Of a stretch of 17,218 nt of DNA, positions 13,662 to 17,218 are shown one piece after another (the stretch's first letter is position 1; each line of letters opens with the position of its first letter). The notes below the pieces were generated by a model. That model saw nothing but the letters and a program-made list of their open reading frames with translations, did not search any database and was not told the origin of the DNA. The DNA is from Candidatus Poseidoniaceae archaeon. Its GTDB lineage: Archaea > Thermoplasmatota > Poseidoniia > Poseidoniales > Poseidoniaceae. The DNA lies in assembly GCA_029250345.1 (NCBI GenBank), contig JAQXFL010000061.1:1-17218 (forward strand), in the 5' to 3' direction. The position numbers were made by a program, and so were the translations under genes.

Positions 13662-15068
13662 TCAGGGACTCACTCTACGTCGGTCACGCGGGAACAAAAC
13701 CGTTTCTCGCACGTTCTTTGAGCCAGTGAGTTTCATCAAAATACGCTCAACACCGAGCCCCCATCCTGCATGAGGAGGAACTCCATGACGGAATCCAGCA
13801 ACATAAAACTCAAATTCTTCTGGGTCAAGTTCCATTGCCTTTAGGTTTTCAATGAGCACATCCATTCGGTGCTCTCTTTGTCCACCGGATGTCAGTTCAT
13901 CACGGCCGAAATTAAGGTCGAACCCACGGCTGAGTTGACGGCCAGTACTCCCATCCTCACCTTCGACATGGTGGATGTAAAACGGCTTGAGGTCCATTGG
14001 CCAGCGTGGGAGGAAGTAAAATTGGGGCAAATCTTCAGCTAAGAGGTCTGAGTTCTCTGCGTCAATATCGTCGCCCCATTCGATTTCTCCACCTTTCCGT
14101 TGAATCGTTGCAATGGCGTCGCAGTAGGAAAGTCTCGGGAACGGCAGTTCGGGGACGATGACTTCGATTGGTTCTTCGTCTTGAGTCGCTCTAAAGGCGT
14201 TGATTGTAGCGATGTGTTGTTGGGATTCCGGGTCTTCAGAAACCGATTTCCACATGTGGTGAATCATGCGCTCAAGAACACCCATGACATCCTCATCGTT
14301 TGCCCAAGAGCATTCGATGTCAAACGAGATGAATTCGTTCAAGTGTCGATAAGTGTCGTGCTTTTCGGCACGGAATGCAGGTCCAATCTCAAACACTCTT
14401 TCGAGCCCCCCGGACATGCAGAGTTGTTTGAACAACTGCGGTGATTGGTTGAGGAATGCAGGGGTGTCGAAGTACATCATCGGAAACAGGTCCGTTCCGC
14501 CTTCAGTTGCAGTAGCCACAATTTTAGGCGTGTGCGTTTCAAAGAATCCTTCGTTAATCAGTGCTTCACGGCCGTATTGGAGAATCTTTCCTCGCAAATG
14601 GAACATGGCATTGACATGCGAGCGTCGCAGATCAAGGAATCTATTGTCTAGGCGGGTGTCAAGAGCAACGTGGACCGTGTCAGTCACGCCGAGAGGAAGT
14701 GGTGCCTCGGCACGAGCAATGACGTTCACTGATGTTGCGATGACTTCGTACGCAGGAGGTGGCACAGGTTCGCCTTCTTTGGTCTTCGGTGGGCGCTTTT
14801 CAGAAACAGTACCGGTGAATTGTAAGGTTGATTCACGGGTCATGCGTTGAACCATATCGAGTTCTTCTTCACCAATGTTGTCTTTCTTCAGGAAAATTTG
14901 TGTAATTCCAGTACCGTCTCGAAGGTCGACAAAACATATGGCGCCTTTGCCTCGGTTTGCTTCCATGAATCCAGATACGGTTACTTCTTGGTCGATGAGT
15001 TCAGCGCCTTTGCTTTGAATTTCACCAAGTGTGTGCGTGCGGTATGCAGTCGGAACCCAAGTGCTCAT
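13662..15068 (-). CDS. aspS: Aspartyl-tRNA synthetase, archaeal type
   Basis: 468 residues from ATG 15068. Class II synthetase: an OB-fold anticodon domain (residues 1-120), motif 1 region T-H-T-P-K-I, the A-T-E-G-G-T-D-L-F-P segment, Q-S-P-Q-L-F-K-Q, motif 2 F-R-A-E-K-H-D-T-Y-R-H, S-G-G-Q-R-E-H, motif 3 G-W-G-L-G-V-E-R and the C-terminal R-D-R-R-R-V-S-P. It lacks the large bacterial insertion domain, so it is the archaeal/eukaryal type. An additional ATG at 15095 and a TTG at 15098 are in frame; 15068 is chosen because the family begins near Y-R-T-H-T. At the OB-fold position that is Trp in tRNA-Asp-specific enzymes (G-x-x-W), this protein has E36, so its discrimination between tRNA-Asp and tRNA-Asn is unclear. 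Confidence 0.95.
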   Translation of the reverse strand: MSTWVPTAYRTHTLGEIQSKGAELIDQEVTVSGFMEANRGKGAICFVDLRDGTGITQIFLKKDNIGEEELDMVQRMTRESTLQFTGTVSEKRPPKTKEGEPVPPPAYEVIATSVNVIARAEAPLPLGVTDTVHVALDTRLDNRFLDLRRSHVNAMFHLRGKILQYGREALINEGFFETHTPKIVATATEGGTDLFPMMYFDTPAFLNQSPQLFKQLCMSGGLERVFEIGPAFRAEKHDTYRHLNEFISFDIECSWANDEDVMGVLERMIHHMWKSVSEDPESQQHIATINAFRATQDEEPIEVIVPELPFPRLSYCDAIATIQRKGGEIEWGDDIDAENSDLLAEDLPQFYFLPRWPMDLKPFYIHHVEGEDGSTGRQLSRGFDLNFGRDELTSGGQREHRMDVLIENLKAMELDPEEFEFYVAGFRHGVPPHAGWGLGVERILMKLTGSKNVRETVLFPRDRRRVSP

Positions 15069-15227
15069 ATTACGCCGGGTAAGGGGAGAGGACATCAACC
15101 ATTCGTTCCTTTTCGGTTGTCAATCCGTAGAGTAGTTGTGTATATTCGTGTCAAATATGCCTTTGCAGAATATTACGGAGTTGGAATAGGCGGTTTATTC
15201 ATATATGCCGGGCTAAGCGCCACAGCC
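15069..15227. promoter_or_regulatory. Divergent promoter region of aspS and metK
   Basis: 159 bp between divergent housekeeping genes. For metK, TTTATTCATATAT at 15194-15206 is AT-rich and centred about 28 nt before ATG 15228, fitting a leaderless start. For aspS, GAATATACAC on the reverse strand (15138-15147) is a TATA-like element that would start transcription near 15118, giving a leader of about 20-50 nt depending on the start codon. No riboswitch-like hairpin ladder was seen ahead of metK. Confidence 0.4.
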
Positions 15228-16466
15228 ATGACTGGAGACCTCTTTTCATCCGAATCAGTAACACGCGGCCATCCTGACAAGCTATGCGATACCATTTCAG
15301 ACGCAATTGTTGATGCCTGTTTGGCCATTGACAGCAATGCTCGTGTTGCTGTTGAAACATGTGTGAAAGGAAAGGAAGACATGGGGCTCATTGTGCTTGC
15401 AGGTGAAGTTTCACTCAGTGGCGCAGCACCAGATTATGAAGCAGTGGCTCGTGAAGCTGCTGCTCAAGTCGGCTATACGTCGCACGCAATAGGTATGGAT
15501 GCAACCACCTCGCAGTATACTGAAGTTCAAGTGCATATCACGACCCAATCGTCGTACATCGCACAAGGTGTCAATCAAGACTTGCTCGCTCAGGGAGCAG
15601 GAGACCAAGGTTTGATGTTCGGATATGCCTGCACCGAAACCGAGGATTTCGAGCAACTCAAAGGTCGATATTTCCCGCTCGCAGCAGCACTTTCTCAGCG
15701 CCTGACCCGTCGCCTCACTCAAGTTCGAGAACAAGGAATTCTACCTTGGTCTAGGCCAGATGGAAAGTCACAAGTAACTGTGGAGTATGACGAAAACGGT
15801 GAGATATCCCGTGTTCACACCGTCATTATTGCTATCCAACACGATGACAAACTGAAAGACCAATTTAATGGCTCTGAAGAGGAGGAATTGGAATACGTAC
15901 GTTCGCAAGTGCATGAACACGTCGTGAAAGAAGTCATACCCGCCAATCTTCTTGACGAAGATTGCAAAGTAGTGGTCAACGGTACCGGTCGTTTTGCAGA
16001 CCCCGGAGGTCCATACGCCGATGCAGGCTTGACTGGGCGTAAAATCATCGTTGACACTTACGGCGGCATGGGTCGACACGGTGGTGGGGCTTTCTCTGGG
16101 AAAGATCCGTCGAAGGTCGACCGTTCTGCAGCATACGCATCTCGCTGGGCTGCCAAACACGTCGTTGCTTCCGGCCTCGCATCTCGTTGTGAAATCCAAC
16201 TGGCCTATGTGATTGGAATCGCGGAGCCAGTGAGCGTTCGTGTCGAAACTTTTGGAACATCCACAGTCCCAGAACGTGAAATTGCTGAGCGTGTAAAATC
16301 AACGTTTGACTTCCGTCCTGGGGCGATTGCCCGAGATCTCAAACTGCTTAACCCAATTTATTCAGTGACTGCGTCCGGCGGTCACTTTGGTCGTAACCCG
16401 GGTTCCGATGGAAGTTTCCCTTGGGAGCAAATTGAGGAAGGTCGAATCGACTCGTTGCTCAACTGA
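15228..16466 (+). CDS. metK: S-adenosylmethionine synthetase, bacterial type
   Basis: 412 residues from ATG 15228. Makes SAM from methionine and ATP. Expected motifs are present: G-H-P-D-K at 14-18, A-I-G-M-D near 87-91, G-A-G-D-Q-G at 123-128, V-N-G-T-G-R-F, D-A-G-L-T-G-R-K, H-G-G-G-A-F-S-G-K-D-P-S-K-V-D-R-S, and D-L-K-L-L-N-P-I-Y. These define the bacterial/eukaryal MetK family and not the divergent archaeal SAM synthetase. Compared with bacterial enzymes it has an insertion around 200-225 (rich in E and Q). The longer frame to 14847 runs through aspS and is discarded. A TATA-like box lies about 28 nt upstream. A hairpin follows the stop by 16 nt. Presence in an archaeal-looking genome suggests ancient or lateral acquisition. 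Confidence 0.95.
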   Translation: MTGDLFSSESVTRGHPDKLCDTISDAIVDACLAIDSNARVAVETCVKGKEDMGLIVLAGEVSLSGAAPDYEAVAREAAAQVGYTSHAIGMDATTSQYTEVQVHITTQSSYIAQGVNQDLLAQGAGDQGLMFGYACTETEDFEQLKGRYFPLAAALSQRLTRRLTQVREQGILPWSRPDGKSQVTVEYDENGEISRVHTVIIAIQHDDKLKDQFNGSEEEELEYVRSQVHEHVVKEVIPANLLDEDCKVVVNGTGRFADPGGPYADAGLTGRKIIVDTYGGMGRHGGGAFSGKDPSKVDRSAAYASRWAAKHVVASGLASRCEIQLAYVIGIAEPVSVRVETFGTSTVPEREIAERVKSTFDFRPGAIARDLKLLNPIYSVTASGGHFGRNPGSDGSFPWEQIEEGRIDSLLN

Positions 16467-16479
16467 AAAAGCCAGTTTT

Positions 16480-16501
16480 GAACGGCCCTAAGGGCCGATT
16501 C
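16480..16501 (+). terminator. GC-rich hairpin downstream of metK, possible terminator
   Basis: CGGCCCT at 16483-16489 and AGGGCCG at 16491-16497 form a perfect 7-bp stem with a 1-base centre (in RNA, CGGCCC/GGGCCG around a TAA loop). It can be extended by GAA/TTC with one bulge. It starts 14-17 nt after the metK stop. No T-run follows, so it is not a textbook intrinsic terminator. It could instead stabilise the 3' end or be a binding site for the next gene at 16539. Confidence 0.35.
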
Positions 16502-16538
16502 ACTCAAGTGGTATGCATGGGTGGCTTGACTTGGTCTT

Positions 16539-17218
16539 ATGTCGTCTCGCCCAATTCGCGCCGTCGCCTTCGTACTCGTATTGCTGTTTGCGAGCATGTC
16601 TCCACTTGCCTTGCAAGTCAGCGCTCACCAAAGCATCTTGTTGTCAACAGATACATCACATGTCGTTCTCATGGGAGGCGAATCCGGAAACGTGACTTTG
16701 ACTATCGGGAACAATGCTACTGCTATTGAATCGTTCAACGTCACCGTCGACACTTCCGGTCTCTCATCCGTTTGGCAGGTAATCCCGAGTGAGAATACAG
16801 TGGAAAATGTGTTCCCAACATGGAGCAAAAACACAACCATTGTTGTCCGCCTGAGTGAAGGTGCTCTCTCAACCGACAGTGGCTCTTTTGATATTCATGT
16901 TACTGAACCTGATCAAAACTTCAGCAGTTCAATTACGATTTATGTTTCAGTTGCCCCATCGTATAATCCATCGTTAGACCTCTCGCAAATGGGTGGGCCA
17001 CTTACTTCGATGGAGTCTGGTTCAAACAGTACCTTTTCGATTGGAGTTGAAAACTTAGGCTCCGTAGAAGACACGTTGCTCCTCGATGTCGAATTTGAAC
17101 CTGACTTGGCTGCATGGTGGGCTAACTATACCAATGGCTCCAGCGGTAACGGCACCGGGACGGGCGGCAATGGAACTGGAAACGGAACTGGCGGTAACGG
17201 AACTGGCGGCAATGGAAC
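16539..17218 (+). CDS. Secreted, sequon-rich surface protein, N-terminal part, cut by window edge
   Basis: 226 residues read open to the window end. Residues 1-29 are a Sec signal peptide (R4, R7, hydrophobic core 8-26, V-S-A before H30). Residues 30-190 are Ser/Thr/Val-rich beta-type sequence in two repeats resembling CARDB/NEW3-like Ig-fold domains (L-T-I-G-N-N followed later by S-I-G-V-E-N-L-G, typical strand openings of such domains). From residue 196 a linker starts with N-Y-T and N-G-S, followed by five N-G-T units with glycines in between, each an N-X-S/T glycosylation sequon; earlier sequons include N-V-T, N-A-T, N-T-T, N-F-S and N-S-T. The start ATG 16539 is the only one giving a signal peptide. 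The protein is probably exported and glycosylated at the cell surface; no enzymatic domain has appeared by the window end. Confidence 0.82.
   Translation, partial: MSSRPIRAVAFVLVLLFASMSPLALQVSAHQSILLSTDTSHVVLMGGESGNVTLTIGNNATAIESFNVTVDTSGLSSVWQVIPSENTVENVFPTWSKNTTIVVRLSEGALSTDSGSFDIHVTEPDQNFSSSITIYVSVAPSYNPSLDLSQMGGPLTSMESGSNSTFSIGVENLGSVEDTLLLDVEFEPDLAAWWANYTNGSSGNGTGTGGNGTGNGTGGNGTGGNG
17142..17218 (+). repeat. Degenerate tandem repeat encoding Gly-Asn-Gly-Thr linker
   Basis: Units of GGCGGTAACGGAACT and variants (GGCGGCAATGGAACT, GGAAACGGAACT) recur in frame to the window end, with synonymous third-position differences between copies (GGC/GGT, AAC/AAT). The protein unit is G-G-N-G-T or G-N-G-T. 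The array is cut by the window edge, so its full copy number is unknown. Confidence 0.75.

Noticed and set aside
14847..15227. N-terminal extension of MetK
   Set aside because: It overlaps aspS on the other strand; MetK proteins begin with the few residues before F-S-S-E-S, which ATG 15228 supplies.
17142..17218. CRISPR or minisatellite-type repeat at the window end
   Set aside because: The repeat is in frame within a secreted protein and its unit differences are synonymous, so it is a coding linker; no spacer structure is seen.

Overview
The window reads as a compact piece of an archaeal chromosome, most plausibly a marine Euryarchaeota-type genome such as Poseidoniales (Marine Group II). 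The support is an archaeal-type aspartyl-tRNA synthetase, AT-rich TATA-like elements sitting about 25 nt upstream of several start codons (which implies leaderless transcripts), few Shine-Dalgarno sites, very short intergenic gaps, and a secreted protein with a Gly/Asn/Thr linker packed with N-glycosylation sequons. The lineage is an inference. Several genes look bacterial or eukaryotic in type (bacterial MetK, glutathione peroxidase, glutathione S-transferase, animal-type DNase I), as expected for a surface-ocean archaeon rich in transferred genes.

Layout: 1-332 (-) is the start of an amino-acid permease. 441-2767 (-) holds two overlapping genes for a class III (LigB-fold) extradiol dioxygenase closely resembling 2-aminophenol 1,6-dioxygenase. 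The beta subunit has all metal ligands. The alpha subunit has lost them and is fused to a RidA/2-aminomuconate-deaminase domain. 2869-3360 (+) is a small membrane protein. 3361-9730 (-) is a six-gene directon: TPR protein, luciferase-like flavin monooxygenase, asparaginase-II-family amidohydrolase, 2-aminomuconate-semialdehyde-type aldehyde dehydrogenase, LON-domain protein and PanB. 9821-10801 (+) is a membrane-anchored DNase I homologue. 10802-12404 (-) encodes an atypical SDR and an alpha/beta hydrolase. 12492-12947 (+) is glutathione peroxidase. 12951-15068 (-) is aspS followed by a GST. 15228-16466 (+) is metK. 16539 to the window end (+) is a secreted, sequon-rich protein. No intergenic stretch exceeds 300 bases. 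I saw no tRNA, rRNA, CRISPR array, insertion sequence or origin.

How the genes may work together: dioxygenase, aldehyde dehydrogenase and RidA deaminase are the first three steps of the aminophenol meta-cleavage route (2-aminophenol to 2-aminomuconate semialdehyde to 2-aminomuconate to 4-oxalocrotonate). The flavin monooxygenase and the amidohydrolase are tightly coupled to the aldehyde dehydrogenase and could prepare or trim the substrate. The permease beside the dioxygenase could import a precursor. The later steps (decarboxylase, hydratase, aldolase) are not in the window. The most novel point is the dioxygenase-alpha/RidA fusion, together with a perfect palindrome in the dioxygenase promoter that could be a pathway operator.
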